DNA from: Bacteroidales bacterium
GTDB taxonomy: Bacteria > Bacteroidota > Bacteroidia > Bacteroidales > F082
Reading direction: 5' to 3'
Assembly: GCA_017466405.1 (NCBI GenBank)
Contig: JAFTUF010000009.1
Coordinates: forward strand, 62,001 to 126,000
DNA: 64,000 bases
Part shown: piece by piece, positions 63,569 through 64,000 of the stretch
How positions within the stretch are numbered: position 1 is the first letter of the stretch
How the letters are laid out: each line of letters starts with the position of its first letter
Notes under the pieces: generated by a model
Database searches by the model: none
Told to the model about the DNA's origin: nothing
Seen by the model: the letters and a program-made list of their open reading frames with translations, nothing else
Program-made: the position numbers and the translations under genes

Positions 63569-64000
63569 ATGAACGAAGAAAAATATGGTCATATAGTACA
63601 GATAATAGGTCCCGTTATTGACGTGGCTTTTGAAAACGAATCGCTTTTGCCAAATCTTTTGGACGCTCTAGAGATTACAAAAGATAATGGAGAAAAGATT
63701 ATCACCGAGGTACAACAGGATATTGGTGAGAACACTATGCGTACTATCGCCATGGACTCCACCGATGGCTTGCGTCGTGGTATGAAGGTACGCTGTTTAG
63801 GCGCTCCTATCTCTATGCCTACAGGCGAGCAAGTTAAAGGCCGTCTCTTCAATGTCATAGGCGAATCTATCGACGGATTGAAGAGCGTGGAGTCAGCCAA
63901 ACGTAACAGCATCCACCGCGACCCTCCTAAGTTCGAGAACTTATCTACCAAGCAAGAAGTCTTGTTCACCGGTATCAAAGTCATCGACTTGATTGAGCCA
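63569..64000 (+). CDS. atpD: F1F0 ATP synthase beta subunit, N-terminal part (cut by window edge)
   Basis: The first 144 residues are in the window and the frame is open to the right edge. It begins [21 protein letters not shown], the beta-barrel crown of the F1 beta subunit. It continues through [40 protein letters not shown] and [13 protein letters not shown]. The P-loop lies beyond the window. The spacing of 8 bp after lspA suggests a shared transcript or a new operon start; no -7 element is visible in the gap. Confidence 0.95.
   Translation, partial: MNEEKYGHIVQIIGPVIDVAFENESLLPNLLDALEITKDNGEKIITEVQQDIGENTMRTIAMDSTDGLRRGMKVRCLGAPISMPTGEQVKGRLFNVIGESIDGLKSVESAKRNSIHRDPPKFENLSTKQEVLFTGIKVIDLIEP

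Noticed and set aside
63589-63984. 131-codon minus-strand open frame at the right edge
   Set aside because: It lies opposite the unmistakable N-terminal part of atpD on the + strand.

Overview
This window looks like a chromosomal segment of an AT-rich member of the Bacteroidota, most likely order Bacteroidales. Four lines of evidence point there. Promoters carry the Bacteroidota -7 element TAnnTTTG rather than a sigma70 -10 box. Several secreted proteins end in type IX secretion (T9SS) sorting domains. Lineage-typical families recur (DUF4292, DUF4175, DUF4369/TlpA lipoproteins, GH3, purH-mreBCD). Several proteins carry the variant active sites usual in that phylum (Cys-poor DksA-like protein, YbeY without the third His). 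There are no rRNA genes, CRISPR arrays, IS elements or prophage. One tRNA (Thr, CGT) is present.

Layout. 0-8 kb: N-terminal part of asd, a secreted lamin-tail-domain protein, a small outer-membrane barrel, a translationally coupled GH3 ligase/LysE exporter pair, and recJ. 8-15.2 kb: one long co-directional unit, purH-mreB-mreC-mreD, two paralogous TlpA-type lipoproteins, an ECF S component with an apparent ATT start, and a DUF1893 protein. 15.2-20 kb: rlmH, a degenerate arginase-like protein, ruvC, a flippase-like membrane protein and a family 2 glycosyltransferase. 20.07-20.47 kb: a 408-bp AT-rich gap with four identical DnaA-box-like 9-mers, a candidate replication-origin element. 20.5-26.5 kb: rpiB, an orphan LutB-like iron-sulfur protein, and two large T9SS-exported proteins, an M28 peptidase and a PNGase F-like glycoamidase.

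26.5-37 kb is the most irregular part. It holds tsaB, nagB and UDP-sugar genes (WbpD-like, WbpB-like, ugd), interrupted by a DUF4143-type ATPase and by a four-helix-bundle gene framed by 31-bp inverted repeats. Next comes a minus-strand envelope cluster: flippase, dut, TPR, DUF4292, an EnvC-like protein and an unlisted 44-residue lipoprotein. Short heptamer/octamer repeat tracts and REP-like palindromes with CGC loops are scattered here, and several have become part of coding sequence (WbpD-like N-terminus, TsaB loop, DUF4292 and EnvC signal regions).

37-52.4 kb, almost all on the minus strand: a T9SS subtilisin, a giant NtrY-like histidine kinase, a methyltransferase, mnmG, ybeY and a DUF4175 protein. 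Two parS-like palindromes flank mnmG. 52.4-64 kb: a predicted ~80-nt small RNA with consensus promoter and terminator, a TPR-LuxR regulator, glnS, tRNA-Thr, a hemerythrin/degenerate-NarL pair, menA, ileS, a DksA-like protein, lspA and the start of atpD.

Taken together, the window mixes housekeeping genes (translation, cell shape, repair) with envelope and export functions. The DnaA-box-like cluster and the parS pair, about 26 kb apart, suggest that it lies near the chromosome origin.
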